This document shows positions 1 to 8,970 of a DNA stretch of 64,000 nucleotides, piece after piece. A program made the translations under genes and the position numbers. Source of the stretch: UBA5158 sp963692955. Its GTDB lineage: Bacteria; Pseudomonadota; Gammaproteobacteria; DSM-16500. Under the pieces are notes generated by a model. That model saw only the letters and a program-made list of their open reading frames with translations, was not told the origin of the DNA and did not search any database. The stretch lies in the NCBI GenBank assembly GCA_963692955.1, contig OY843587.1, forward strand, positions 186,001 to 250,000, in the 5' to 3' direction. Positions within the stretch are counted from its first letter, which is position 1; the number at the start of each line of letters is the position of its first letter.

Positions 1-769
1 GTAACGCGGATACTTCCACCCCCGCGAGGGTGTAACGGTAAATATTATCGATGAATAATAATACGTCGCGGCCTTCGTCACGGAACGCTTCGGCGATAGT
101 TAAACCTGTCAACGCGACGCGTAAGCGGTTGCCTGGTGGTTCATTCATTTGACCGTAAACCAGCGATACTTTATCTAAAACTTTGGATTCTTTCATTTCT
201 AAATAAAAGTCATTACCTTCACGCGTACGTTCACCGACGCCCGCGAATACCGAATAACCGCTGTGTTCGATCGCGATGTTACGGATTAATTCCATCATGT
301 TAACGGTTTTACCGACACCCGCGCCGCCGAACAAGCCGACTTTACCGCCTTTCGCGAAGGGACAAACTAGGTCGATAACTTTAATACCGGTTTCTAATAA
401 TTCTTCCGAAACCGCTTGTTCGGCGAACGACGGTGCTGCGCGGTGGATCGGTAAGATTTTATCGCTGTTAATCGCGCCCGCTTCGTCGATAGGATTACCG
501 AGCACGTCCATGATACGACCTAGGGTCGCTTTGCCGGTTGGCACAGAGATCGGTTCGCCAGTGTTAGCAACGGCTAAACCACGCTGCAAACCGTCGGTCG
601 TACCCATCGCGATGGTGCGCACGATACCGTCGCCTAATTGTTGTTGCACTTCTAAAATTAAATCGCGGTCTTTTAATTTTAACGCGTCATAAATTTTAGG
701 CACTGCATCACGCGGAAACTCAACGTCTACCACGGCACCAATAATTTCTGCGACTCTACCATCACTCAT
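1..769 (-). CDS. atpD: ATP synthase F1 beta subunit (partial, C-terminal part outside window)
   Basis: Catalytic subunit of F1, which makes ATP from ADP and phosphate on the cytoplasmic face of the inner membrane. Reading leftward from an ATG at 769, the frame is open to the window edge (about 256 residues, roughly the N-terminal half). It begins MSDGRVAEIIGAVVDVEF and contains the P-loop GGAGVGKT and the NIYRYTLAG segment near the edge, both diagnostic of beta subunits. The start is 36 bases after the atpG stop, so it is the last operon gene visible; atpC would follow outside. Identification is secure. Confidence 0.97.
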   Translation of the reverse strand, partial: MSDGRVAEIIGAVVDVEFPRDAVPKIYDALKLKDRDLILEVQQQLGDGIVRTIAMGTTDGLQRGLAVANTGEPISVPTGKATLGRIMDVLGNPIDEAGAINSDKILPIHRAAPSFAEQAVSEELLETGIKVIDLVCPFAKGGKVGLFGGAGVGKTVNMMELIRNIAIEHSGYSVFAGVGERTREGNDFYLEMKESKVLDKVSLVYGQMNEPPGNRLRVALTGLTIAEAFRDEGRDVLLFIDNIYRYTLAGVEVSAL

Positions 770-805
770 TTTTAATCCTCACCTAATAACTCATCATCTT
801 GCGCG

Positions 806-1669
806 TTAGACGACCGCCGCACCGGCCACAATTTCTGTTAACTCTTGCGTGATCGCCGCTTGCCGCGCTTTGTTATAAACCAATTGTAAATCCGTAATAA
901 TTTCCGCGGCGTTGTCAGTCGCGCTCTTCATCGCGACCATGCGCGCGGCTTGCTCGCTGGCGATATTTTCAATCACACCGCGGTACACTTGTGACTCGAT
1001 ATAACGTACTAATAATTGTTCGATTAATACTTTGGCGTTATCGGGTTCATAAATATAATCCCAGTAATGCTGCAGGCTCGCGTCTTCAGACGGTACGATC
1101 GGTAATAATTGTTGGATCGTAGGCACTTGGCTCATGGTGTTGATAAACACGTTCGAGCATAAATATAAGGCGTCGATTTTGCCGTCTAAAAACGCGTCCA
1201 ACATAATTTTCACGATACCGATTAAATCAGTGATGGAAGGCGCGTCGCCTAAATGCGCGGCTTGGCCTAGCACGTTACCGCCCACGCGTTTAAAAAATCC
1301 CGTCGCTTTGTTGCCGACTAGCGTTAAATAAATTTCACTGCCTAAGTTGCTCCACTTGCGCATGTCGGTAATGACGGTTTTTAACAAATTAGTATTTAAT
1401 CCGCCGCATAAACCGCGGTCGGAAGTAATGATGATATAACCGACATTTTTAATCGCGCGCTGTTGCAAATAGGGGTGCGGATATTCAGGATGTGAATTCG
1501 CCACATGACTAATCACTTCACGGATTTTTTGCGCGTATGGCTTCGCGTGCTGCATGCGTTCTTGCGCTTTACGCATTTTACTGGCGGCTACCATTTCCAT
1601 CGCGCGCGTAATTTTCTGAGTGTTCTTAATACTCTGAATTTTCGTGCGGACTTCTTTCGCTATGGCCAT
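806..1669 (-). CDS. atpG: ATP synthase F1 gamma subunit
   Basis: Central rotor shaft that couples proton-driven c-ring rotation to the three catalytic beta sites. The 287-residue product is the normal length. It starts MAIAKEVRTKIQSIKNTQKI, the conserved N-terminal helix, has the SDRGLCGGLN signature around residues 83-92, and ends with the C-terminal helix TQELTEIVAGAAVV. It lies 10 bases after atpA and is followed by atpD, the standard gene order. Confidence 0.97.
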   Translation of the reverse strand: MAIAKEVRTKIQSIKNTQKITRAMEMVAASKMRKAQERMQHAKPYAQKIREVISHVANSHPEYPHPYLQQRAIKNVGYIIITSDRGLCGGLNTNLLKTVITDMRKWSNLGSEIYLTLVGNKATGFFKRVGGNVLGQAAHLGDAPSITDLIGIVKIMLDAFLDGKIDALYLCSNVFINTMSQVPTIQQLLPIVPSEDASLQHYWDYIYEPDNAKVLIEQLLVRYIESQVYRGVIENIASEQAARMVAMKSATDNAAEIITDLQLVYNKARQAAITQELTEIVAGAAVV

Positions 1670-1679
1670 ATCGACAACC

Positions 1680-3230
1680 TTAAGAAATAAAAGTTTTCTT
1701 GAATTCGGAAATAATGGTTTTCAATTGCTCGGCGATAGCCGGCGTGTAATCGCCTTTTTCATTCAATTGCGCTAAGAAATCCGCATTTTGATGCCGCACG
1801 TTCGCTAATAATTCACGGTCGAATTCGACGACTTTTTCTAACGGCACGTTGTCGAGTAGTCCTGCGTCCACCGCGTATAATACGACCGCCATTTCAGCGA
1901 CCGAGAGCGGGGAATATTGTCTTTGCTTCATGACTTCCGTGATGCGTTGGCCGCGTTCTAATTGCTTGCGCGTCGCTTCATCTAAATCGGAAGCGAATTG
2001 CGAAAACGCCGCTAATTCACGGTATTGCGCCAGCGCTAAACGCACGCCGCCGCCGAGTTTTTTAATGATCTTGGTTTGCGCCGCGCCGCCGACCCGCGAG
2101 ACGGACAGACCGGCGTTGATAGCGGGACGGATGCCGGAATTGAATAAGCTGCTTTCTAAAAAGATTTGGCCGTCGGTAATCGAGATCACATTAGTGGACA
2201 CGAACGCGGACACGTCGCCCGCTTGCGTTTCGATAATCGGTAAGGCGGTGAGTGAACCGGTTTTACCCGTCACTTTGCCGTTCGTCATTTTACTGACCCA
2301 TTCGGCGTTAACGCGCGCGGCGCGTTCCAATAAACGCGAATGTAAATAAAAAATATCGCCAGGATAAGCCTCACGGCCAGGCGGACGGCGTAACAACAAA
2401 GAGACTTGACGGTAGGCCCACGCTTGTTTGGTTAAATCGTCGTAAATAATCAGCGCGTCTTCACCAATATCACGAAAATATTCACCCATCGCGCAGCCCG
2501 AGTAAGGCGCGATAAATTGTAACGCGGCGGCTTCAGCGGCGGAGGCGACGACGACGATTGTATGCGCGAGCGCATGGTGTTCTTCGAGCTTACGCACGAC
2601 CGAAGCGATCGATGAGGCTTTTTGTCCGATCGCGACGTAAATACATTTTACGCCCGTATCGCGTTGGTTGATGATCGCGTCGATGGCGATAGCGGTTTTA
2701 CCCGTTTGTCGGTCACCGATAATTAATTCACGCTGGCCGCGGCCGATTGGCACCATCGCGTCGATCGCTTTTATGCCGGTTTGTAGCGGTTGCGTTACCG
2801 GTTGACGGAAAATAACGCCCGGTGCGACTTTTTCGACGGGGGAAGAAAATTTCGTATTGATCGGGCCTTTGCCGTCGATCGGATTGCCAAGCGCGTCGAC
2901 GACGCGGCCTAACAACGCTTCACCCACGGGCACTTCTAAAATTTTGCCGGTGCATTTGACCACTTGACCTTCGGCTAAGGTGTCGGTCCTACCGAGAATG
3001 ACCGCGCCGACGGAATCACGTTCCAAGTTCAGCGCCATGCCGTATAAATTGCCTTCGAATTCCAACATTTCGCCTTGCATAACGTCCGCGAGTCCGTGGA
3101 TGCGCGCGATACCGTCTTTTAAACTGACGATCGTGCCTTCGGTGCGGGCTTCAGCGGCGGCGTCAAATTTGTCGATACGCTGTTTGATAAGCTCACTAAT
3201 TTCGGATGGACTCAGTTGCAACTCTTGCAT
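1680..3230 (-). CDS. atpA: ATP synthase F1 alpha subunit
   Basis: Non-catalytic nucleotide-binding subunit that alternates with beta in the F1 hexamer. The 516 residues match the usual length of about 513. The P-loop GDRQTGKT lies near residues 170-177, and the RPPGREAYPGDIFYLHSR segment carries the conserved alpha region near the catalytic interface. The N-terminus MQELQLSPSEISELIKQRI fits delta binding. It sits between atpH and atpG with short gaps and belongs to one transcript. Confidence 0.97.
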   Translation of the reverse strand: MQELQLSPSEISELIKQRIDKFDAAAEARTEGTIVSLKDGIARIHGLADVMQGEMLEFEGNLYGMALNLERDSVGAVILGRTDTLAEGQVVKCTGKILEVPVGEALLGRVVDALGNPIDGKGPINTKFSSPVEKVAPGVIFRQPVTQPLQTGIKAIDAMVPIGRGQRELIIGDRQTGKTAIAIDAIINQRDTGVKCIYVAIGQKASSIASVVRKLEEHHALAHTIVVVASAAEAAALQFIAPYSGCAMGEYFRDIGEDALIIYDDLTKQAWAYRQVSLLLRRPPGREAYPGDIFYLHSRLLERAARVNAEWVSKMTNGKVTGKTGSLTALPIIETQAGDVSAFVSTNVISITDGQIFLESSLFNSGIRPAINAGLSVSRVGGAAQTKIIKKLGGGVRLALAQYRELAAFSQFASDLDEATRKQLERGQRITEVMKQRQYSPLSVAEMAVVLYAVDAGLLDNVPLEKVVEFDRELLANVRHQNADFLAQLNEKGDYTPAIAEQLKTIISEFKKTFIS

Positions 3231-3253
3231 AGCGCTAACCCTTTAAGAAAGTC

Positions 3254-3772
3254 TTAAATAAAATTGTTCAACCGGCTTAATTTGCCGCGAATCGAACCAT
3301 CAATAACTAAATCGCCGGCGCGCACGATGACGCCGCCCAGCAAATTCCCGTCTACTTCACATTGCAATTTCACTGTGCGTGAAAGCCGCTTGCTTAACGC
3401 TTTCACTAATTTCTCTTGATACGTTTTGGTTAACGGTTCAGCGGAAATCACTGTCACCGTCAACATTTGTTCCGCGTCGGCGCGCGTTAATTTAAATAAC
3501 TCGGCGATGACCGGCAACGCGGCTAAACGGTTATTTTCCGCTAATAAACGGATGAAATTCGTTTTATGCTGGTCTAATAATTTTTTTAACACGCCGCAAA
3601 AAAATTCCGCGAGTTGCGCCGCCGACGTATGCGGATTTTGCATTAACGCCATGACTTGCGGGTCGGACGCGGTAAGTGCCGCGGCGTCCAGCATGTTTCC
3701 CCAATTGGAAATATCTTTTTTTTCCGCGGCGTATTCAAACGCGGCGGCGACATAGGGTCTTGCGATACTCAT
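3254..3772 (-). CDS. atpH: ATP synthase F1 delta subunit
   Basis: Peripheral-stalk subunit joining the b dimer to the top of F1 (alpha). It has 172 residues, close to the 177 of E. coli, starting MSIARPYVAAAFEYA, the typical delta N-terminal helix, with the conserved C-terminal GGVIVRAGDLVIDGSIRGKL segment. It lies 21 bases downstream of atpF and 23 bases upstream of atpA in the usual order. Confidence 0.95.
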   Translation of the reverse strand: MSIARPYVAAAFEYAAEKKDISNWGNMLDAAALTASDPQVMALMQNPHTSAAQLAEFFCGVLKKLLDQHKTNFIRLLAENNRLAALPVIAELFKLTRADAEQMLTVTVISAEPLTKTYQEKLVKALSKRLSRTVKLQCEVDGNLLGGVIVRAGDLVIDGSIRGKLSRLNNFI

Positions 3773-3793
3773 AATGCAACTCGCCCTAAAAAA

Positions 3794-4264
3794 TTATATT
3801 TCACTAACAAACTCGGCTAACAAATCATTTTGCGCTGATTCGTCTAAGTTGCGGCGGATAATTTTTTCCGCACCCGCGACCGCCAACGTCGCTAATTGTT
3901 TGCGTAAACCTTCTTTGGTTTTACTGACTTCACGCACAATTTCTTCGTTGGCCATTTCGACGATACGCTGGCCTTCTTGACGCGCGGATTCTTTCGCGTC
4001 GTCGACTAACTGCATAGAACGCTTATGCGCATTGTCGACGATTTGCGACGCTTCATGTTTGGCGTCGCGGATGATCGCTAGCGCTTTGTGCTCAGCCAAT
4101 TCCAATTCGCGCTTGCTGCGTTCGGCGGCTTCTAAGCCGGACGCGATTTTCTTTTCGCGTTCGAACATCGCGCTAGTGATGGGCGGCCACACATACTTCA
4201 TCGTAAACCACACCAACACTAAAAAAGTAATTAGCTGGCCGACTAAGGTTGCGTTAATCTCCAT
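3794..4264 (-). CDS. atpF: ATP synthase F0 b subunit
   Basis: Peripheral stator stalk of F0F1. The 156 residues match E. coli b. An N-terminal membrane helix (about residues 5-22, LVGQLITFLVLVWFTMKYVW) is followed by a long charged, alanine-rich helix expected to form the right-handed coiled-coil dimer. The start MEINATLVGQ is the conserved b N-terminus. Gene order atpE-atpF-atpH is canonical. Confidence 0.96.
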   Translation of the reverse strand: MEINATLVGQLITFLVLVWFTMKYVWPPITSAMFEREKKIASGLEAAERSKRELELAEHKALAIIRDAKHEASQIVDNAHKRSMQLVDDAKESARQEGQRIVEMANEEIVREVSKTKEGLRKQLATLAVAGAEKIIRRNLDESAQNDLLAEFVSEI

Positions 4265-4286
4265 GCTATATCCTCTCTTTAATTAA

Positions 4287-4580
4287 CTAAGCGGGCTTGG
4301 CGGCGGTCATCACGGCGTTCAAGAACGGATTGTTCGCGAAGAACAAGAATAAACCCATGACGATAGAAATAGCCGCGAATGCGTCGACTAAACCAGCCAT
4401 CAAAAACATCCGCGTCATCAACATCGGCGTTAGTTCCGGTTGACGCGCCACGCCTTCTAAAAATTTACCGCCCAAAATGCCGAAGCCAACGGCTGTCCCC
4501 AACGCCGCCAAGCCGATCAATAGGCCCGCCGCGATCGCAGAAAAACTTTGTACTTGAGCAACTAGATTTGCAATTTCCAT
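4287..4580 (-). CDS. atpE: ATP synthase F0 c subunit (c-ring)
   Basis: Proton-translocating c-ring subunit of 97 residues with two membrane helices joined by the polar RQPE loop (residues 46-49). The proton-binding acid is Asp66 within GLVDAFAAIS, which indicates a proton rather than sodium ring. I chose the ATG at 4580 (MEIANLVAQ) over a TTG 15 bases upstream because GGGGAG lies just upstream of that ATG and the TTG would overlap this Shine-Dalgarno sequence. An N-terminal extension before the first helix makes it longer than the 79-residue E. coli protein. Confidence 0.96.
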   Translation of the reverse strand: MEIANLVAQVQSFSAIAAGLLIGLAALGTAVGFGILGGKFLEGVARQPELTPMLMTRMFLMAGLVDAFAAISIVMGLFLFFANNPFLNAVMTAAKPA

Positions 4581-4617
4581 CAAACTTCTCCCCAAAAAAA
4601 TAACTAAAAATTATAAA

Positions 4618-5415
4618 TTAATGTCTGTCGTGCGCCATGCTCAAGTAAACAATGGTAAGCATCATAAAAATAAATGCTTGAATACTGATAATTAAAATAT
4701 GGAAAATCGACCAAATGCCGCCCGGCAGCCATTGTCCCCACCAGGGCAGTAACGCGATTAACACAAATACCAACTCACCCGCAAACATATTACCGAATAG
4801 CCGCAAGGCCAGGGACAACGGTTTGACGAGTTCTTCGATTACCTTAAAAATAATATTGATCGGAAACAACCACGCGCCGAACGGTTTCGTTAAAATTTCT
4901 TTGACGAGATACCAACCTTTGGCTTTAACATTATAATAAATGATAAGCACGAACACCGATATTGACATGGCGAAGGTCATATTCGGATCGGCGGTCGGCA
5001 CGTTTTTGAAATGCGCAAAGCCAACGTATTGCAACGCGCGCGGCATAAAATCGATCGGGAGTAAGTCCATCACGTTCATGACAAACACCCAGGTAAAAAT
5101 CGTCAACGCTAACGGCGCGATGAGTTTGTTGTCGCCGTGAAACGTATCGCTCACGGATTTCTGCACGAATTCCACGATGATTTCCACGAAATTTTGCCAT
5201 CTACCTGGCACGCCTGACGTCGCGCGCACGGCCACGCAGCGGAAAATAAACGCCAACGTTAAACCTAAAAAAAATGAAACTAATACCGTGTCTAAATTGA
5301 CGGACCAAAAACCACCGCCAGTGTCACCGAGCGCGAAAGTTTTTAAATTGAAAGACAAATGTTCAATGTGATGCTGCACATATTCGGACGTAGTAATGGA
5401 CTTGACTTCAGTCAT
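4618..5415 (-). CDS. atpB: ATP synthase F0 a subunit
   Basis: Membrane subunit forming the two proton half-channels against the c-ring. The 265-residue product has several membrane helices. The segment LSLALRLFGNMFAGELV contains the essential Arg (of LALRLFGN) facing the c-ring acid. I place the start at the ATG at 5415 (MTEVKSITTSEYV) because GGGGGTGG precedes it; the upstream in-frame extension has no such support. This start overlaps the atpI stop by 8 bases, suggesting translational coupling. Confidence 0.95.
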   Translation of the reverse strand: MTEVKSITTSEYVQHHIEHLSFNLKTFALGDTGGGFWSVNLDTVLVSFFLGLTLAFIFRCVAVRATSGVPGRWQNFVEIIVEFVQKSVSDTFHGDNKLIAPLALTIFTWVFVMNVMDLLPIDFMPRALQYVGFAHFKNVPTADPNMTFAMSISVFVLIIYYNVKAKGWYLVKEILTKPFGAWLFPINIIFKVIEELVKPLSLALRLFGNMFAGELVFVLIALLPWWGQWLPGGIWSIFHILIISIQAFIFMMLTIVYLSMAHDRH

Positions 5416-5812
5416 GCGCACCACCCCCGGAGTTTGACAAGACAAAGAAAGACCCGATAAAAAACGCAAAAATCGCCGCGCAGTAACCGCCTAACACAAA
5501 CGGGAAGGTGACCGGCAAATACTTCACGATTAACACGCATAGAATAGCGGATAAAAACAATTTCGCCGTTTCGCCCAAGAAAAACGCCACTAAAAATTGT
5601 TGCGCCGCGCGGGCGGTGGGATTACCAAACACGCGCCGTACAAAAATGTAATTCGGCAGACAATAAGCCGCGCCGCCTAAAAAGACGGACAGTCCGCTGC
5701 GCGCTCCTGCGAATAAAAATAATATCAATGCCAGCCCCAAAATTACGGCAAATTGCCAATAAACAAGTTTATATGCTTCTGCTTGAACAGAGTTGTTATT
5801 AGATAGTGACAA
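5408..5812 (-). CDS. atpI: ATP synthase accessory membrane protein AtpI
   Basis: A 134-residue membrane protein with about four hydrophobic helices at the head of the atp operon. That position and profile are typical of AtpI (subunit I), which is thought to assist c-ring assembly or magnesium supply and is not part of the final enzyme. The family is poorly conserved, so the call rests on position, length, topology and the N-terminal AYKLVYWQFAVILGL segment. It overlaps atpB by 8 bases. Confidence 0.88.
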   Translation of the reverse strand: MSLSNNNSVQAEAYKLVYWQFAVILGLALILFLFAGARSGLSVFLGGAAYCLPNYIFVRRVFGNPTARAAQQFLVAFFLGETAKLFLSAILCVLIVKYLPVTFPFVLGGYCAAIFAFFIGSFFVLSNSGGGAHD

Positions 5813-5858
5813 ACGGTGCTCCGGATCGCTAACTAGTCCTTCCGGAAAAGTTGCGCCG

Positions 5859-5887
5859 AGTATAAAGATTTTTTACTCTTACTGCAA
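5859..5887 (-). promoter_or_regulatory. Sigma70-type promoter of the atp operon
   Basis: On the minus strand a -35 TTGCAG (5887-5882) is separated by exactly 17 bases from a -10 TATACT (5864-5859). Transcription would start near 5852, about 40 bases before the atpI start codon. It is the only strong promoter-like pair seen upstream of atpI. Confidence 0.7.
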
Positions 5888-6004
5888 TCCTATTGAACTC
5901 ATGCAGGCGCTATATCCCTCATTTCATGCTATTTTCGCGTTGGTGTACATTTTGCTCAGTCGCGTGGTATATTGCCAGCCTTTCGTTACCATCGCGAGAA
6001 TTAT

Positions 6005-6361
6005 ATGTTTAGGCAAACGCTGTTTGTGCCGACCAAACCAGAAATCCAGACCGGACTAACCGTCAAGACCACGCCGCAATTGCTAGCGTTGCAGCATGCT
6101 TATAGCGATAAAATTAATTTTTTGGTGCGTTATCTGCGGTTTTTACGCCCCAGTGCGTTTGCCATTTGCGTTTTGCTGATCGCCAATAGCATATTTGGGC
6201 GCGGTACGCCGAGGCAGCGAGCGCTATCCGCACTCGGAGGATTGGTATTCTTAGAACGCTGCCATTCGCGTTTGCGCAGCTTGCGCAGACATCGGGAAGA
6301 ACGGCAGTTAGTCGAGGCTGAATTAGCGGTAAGAGACTTAAGACGCGGTCAGCCGTTTTAA
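6005..6361 (+). CDS. Hypothetical protein with one hydrophobic segment and Arg-rich C-terminus
   Basis: An unrecognised 118-residue frame starting at the ATG at 6005 (MFRQTLFVPTK), between the divergent atp operon and a convergent small gene. It has one hydrophobic stretch (AICVLLIANSIFG) and a strongly basic, Arg- and Leu-rich C-terminal half that could be amphipathic helix. No family is recognised and the Shine-Dalgarno is weak, so it could be a spurious frame. A TTG 33 bases upstream is an alternative start. Confidence 0.4.
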   Translation: MFRQTLFVPTKPEIQTGLTVKTTPQLLALQHAYSDKINFLVRYLRFLRPSAFAICVLLIANSIFGRGTPRQRALSALGGLVFLERCHSRLRSLRRHREERQLVEAELAVRDLRRGQPF

Positions 6362-6367
6362 AGAAGA

Positions 6368-6706
6368 TTAGCTGCGTGGCTTAGTTATCATTACCTGTCG
6401 TTCTGGGCACGCGTCGGAATTCTTTTCAACTTGAGTAGCCGCTTTAAAAAGTTTTCCTCGACAAAAAGAGCGCGCCAGTAATGCGCCAACGGTTACAATA
6501 GCCAAACCATAAACCACTAAACCAGTATGGTCGGATTGTTCCTGGCTGCCGCTGATTGCGGTAGCTTGGGGTGGGTTGGCTTGGTTCTTAAGATAGTCGG
6601 CATAAATATCTTGCGATTTTCTTACCGAAGTATCGACCAATAGACTTTCAAAATTATCTCCGTCCTCGGTGTCATTATAAATAAAAATTTGGGGGGTGTA
6701 TGGCAT
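6368..6706 (-). CDS. Hypothetical small membrane-anchored protein
   Basis: A 112-residue frame beginning MPYTPQIFIYNDTEDG at an ATG (6706) preceded by AAGGAA at good spacing. This is preferred over the longer upstream extension, which has no ribosome binding site. The N-terminal 65 residues are polar and acidic, a single membrane segment follows (about residues 68-88, GLVVYGLAIVTVGALLARS), and the tail is basic. It lies downstream of parB on the same strand, 137 bases from the parB stop. No family recognised. Confidence 0.55.
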   Translation of the reverse strand: MPYTPQIFIYNDTEDGDNFESLLVDTSVRKSQDIYADYLKNQANPPQATAISGSQEQSDHTGLVVYGLAIVTVGALLARSFCRGKLFKAATQVEKNSDACPERQVMITKPRS

Positions 6707-6843
6707 AGCGATTCCTTCTAAAGAATAGTTAAGTTCCACGCAGGTAAGATAGTAATCGGTAAAGCTTAAGGAAAAATTAGCAAGCTGGATAAAAAGTTTT
6801 TGGTTGGGCAGAGCGCAGCAAAGCACAACCCTTAGTAACTAAT

Positions 6844-7719
6844 TTACTCCAGCAACTCCAAGAGCTTATCTAGCTCCACCAAATTATTATATTGAATTAC
6901 CAATTTGCCTTTGCCTTTCGGACTGCATTGGATCGCGACTTTAAGCCGTAATTTTTGCGTTAACTCTTGTTGCAAACGCTGAATATCCGGATCGATCGGT
7001 TTCACGCGGTCAGCGGCAGATATCACCGGCAATTGCACGCGACGCACCAATTCTTCCGTGGAACGCACGGACAACCCTTTGGCGATAATCATTTCCGCGA
7101 CTTCTTGTTGCAATTCGGGCGATAGCGGTAGTAAAGCACGCGCGTGGCCCATTTCGATTTGGCCTTGCTCAACGAAATCTTTCACTTCGGTTTTTAAACC
7201 TAATAAACGCAACAAATTCGTAACGGTAGCGCGTGACTTACCGACGGCGTCAGCGACTTCTTGATGCGTCATGGAAAACTCTTCCATGAGACGCGACAGC
7301 GCCATGGATTCTTCGATCGGGTTTAAACTTTCGCGCTGAATATTTTCGATGAGCGCGATCGCGACGGCGGCTTCATCGGGAATGTCACGTACCAGCGCAG
7401 GGATTTCAGTCAAACCCGCCAATTGCGAAGCGCGCCAGCGGCGTTCACCCGCGACGATTTCAAAACGGCCGCCAGCGATTTTGCGCACGACGATAGGTTG
7501 GATGACGCCTTGCGCCCTGATCGACGCGGCTAATTCGCGCAGTGCTTCATCGTTCATGGCGCGGCGGGGTTGATATTTTCCACTTTGGATGATGTTGACT
7601 GGCAAATGACACAGACTGCCATCGGTCGCCTGATAAGTATGGGTCGTATCAGCGTTGGCGGCATAAGATCCAATCAACAGCGCATCTAAAGGCTTACCAA
7701 GTCCGCGTTTTTTTACCAT
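6844..7719 (-). CDS. parB: Chromosome-partitioning protein ParB/Spo0J family
   Basis: CTP-dependent DNA clamp that loads at parS sites, spreads, and organises and segregates the origin region. The 291 residues include the KRGLGKPLDALL N-terminus typical of chromosomal ParB (ParA-stimulating region), the CTP-binding GERRWRAS motif (residues 91-98), a helix-turn-helix around 150-175 that reads parS, and a C-terminal dimerisation region. The usual parA partner is not next to it: the gene upstream is the divergent thpR. A matching parS site is present at 44040-44055. Confidence 0.95.
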   Translation of the reverse strand: MVKKRGLGKPLDALLIGSYAANADTTHTYQATDGSLCHLPVNIIQSGKYQPRRAMNDEALRELAASIRAQGVIQPIVVRKIAGGRFEIVAGERRWRASQLAGLTEIPALVRDIPDEAAVAIALIENIQRESLNPIEESMALSRLMEEFSMTHQEVADAVGKSRATVTNLLRLLGLKTEVKDFVEQGQIEMGHARALLPLSPELQQEVAEMIIAKGLSVRSTEELVRRVQLPVISAADRVKPIDPDIQRLQQELTQKLRLKVAIQCSPKGKGKLVIQYNNLVELDKLLELLE

Positions 7720-7791
7720 AATGAAATCCTATGAGCCAACCTTTTAAAGATTCAAACATCTTAATCAATCTACACACGAGGGGCAATTAAT

Positions 7792-8373
7792 ATGACGGCG
7801 ACGGAGTTTAATCTACGGCTATTTTTTGCAATCGATTTGCCCGCTACCGTCCGGGACGCTATCGCTGAACTCATCGTACCGTTAAAAAAAACCTTCACGC
7901 ACACCGCCAACCGTTGGGTAAAACCTGAGAATTATCATGTGACACTGCAATTTCTAGCCGCCGTCGACCCATTGGATATGTTACGCTTAATCGATAAAAC
8001 GCGCGCGACGACCGCCGCGTTCATACCGTTTGAAATGCGCTTGGGGCCGCTAGAATTATTTCCCCCTAGTGCGGTGGCGCCTAAAAATATTACGCTCGCG
8101 GCCGAGCCGCAAGAAGAATTATCACAACTCGCCGCTAACCTCGGCGCGGGCATGCTAGAAGCGGGCTATGTGCCTGACAAAAGATTATTTCGCGGCCATT
8201 TAACGCTGTGCCGTTTAAACGCCCAAGATCGCCAACCGCCGCATCCGCTGCCAAACGCCGCTGCCACTTTACCGCCGGTCATGGTGCGTTCGGTGGCGTT
8301 ATTTCGCAGCGAAAAAATCGATGACACCTTTGAATATACTATTCTCGACCGCTTCCACGCGCGGTTGCCGTGA
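7792..8373 (+). CDS. thpR: RNA 2',3'-cyclic phosphodiesterase (2H family, LigT/ThpR)
   Basis: A 193-residue 2H phosphoesterase that opens 2',3'-cyclic phosphate ends of RNA. The two family motifs are present: HVT at residues 49-51 (YHVTLQFL) and HLT at 136-138 (GHLTLCRL). The N-terminus NLRLFFAIDLP is characteristic. The ATG at 7792 is preceded by GAGGGG. It is divergent from parB with only 72 bases between. Confidence 0.92.
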   Translation: MTATEFNLRLFFAIDLPATVRDAIAELIVPLKKTFTHTANRWVKPENYHVTLQFLAAVDPLDMLRLIDKTRATTAAFIPFEMRLGPLELFPPSAVAPKNITLAAEPQEELSQLAANLGAGMLEAGYVPDKRLFRGHLTLCRLNAQDRQPPHPLPNAAATLPPVMVRSVALFRSEKIDDTFEYTILDRFHARLP

Positions 8374-8448
8374 CCGCCGCCGTCTTTACTCTCATAACAA
8401 CTAGGCATAGAATCTTTCCTCTGACTTAACTACGCCTGCCAAGGATCT

Positions 8449-8970
8449 ATGAAAGCCAAATTACACGTAGTACAAGGCAACATTGTCGAAATGAAAGTAG
8501 ACGCCATTGTCAACGCTGCGAATACCTCCTTACTGGGAGGCGGTGGAGTAGATGGCGCGATACATCACGCGGCCGGCCCCGCGCTACTCGAAGAATGCAA
8601 AACCTTAGGCGGCTGCGCGACCGGCCAAGCCAAAATCACTAAGGGCTACAATTTACCGGCTACATTTATCATTCACACCGTCGGCCCGATATGGCGCGGC
8701 GGCGCGAAGGGCGAAGTGCAATTACTTACGTCGTGTTATTCATCGAGTTTAGCATTAGCCATCGAAAACGGCGCAAAGTCGATCGCGTTTCCCGCCATCA
8801 GCTGCGGCATTTATGGTTATCCCGTCAGCCAAGCCTGCATGATCGCGGTGGTGGAAACATCGAATTTTTTAGAATTACATGATTCGATAGAGGATGTTTA
8901 TTTTGTTTGTTACGATCAATCTACTTTTGATGCTTATATCCAAAGCTTAAGCGCGCTCGAACATGACTAG
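8449..8970 (+). CDS. Macrodomain protein, probable ADP-ribose/O-acetyl-ADP-ribose hydrolase
   Basis: A stand-alone 173-residue macrodomain of the MacroD/YmdB kind, which binds ADP-ribose and removes acetyl or mono-ADP-ribosyl groups. Visible family elements are the ADP-ribose-binding VNAANTSLLGGGGVDGAIH (residues 21-39, with the NAAN and GGGGVDGAI motifs) and the second loop ISCGIYGYP. Its stop overlaps the start of the HD gene by 8 bases, so the two are almost certainly co-translated. The substrate cannot be inferred from sequence alone. Confidence 0.9.
   Translation: MKAKLHVVQGNIVEMKVDAIVNAANTSLLGGGGVDGAIHHAAGPALLEECKTLGGCATGQAKITKGYNLPATFIIHTVGPIWRGGAKGEVQLLTSCYSSSLALAIENGAKSIAFPAISCGIYGYPVSQACMIAVVETSNFLELHDSIEDVYFVCYDQSTFDAYIQSLSALEHD

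Noticed and set aside
1849..2349. 166-residue plus-strand frame opposite atpA
   Set aside because: Shadow of the highly conserved atpA coding sequence; Ala/Arg/Ser-rich chance translation.
5972..6004. TTG-initiated upstream extension of the small gene at 6005
   Set aside because: No ribosome site; the ATG is the simpler start.
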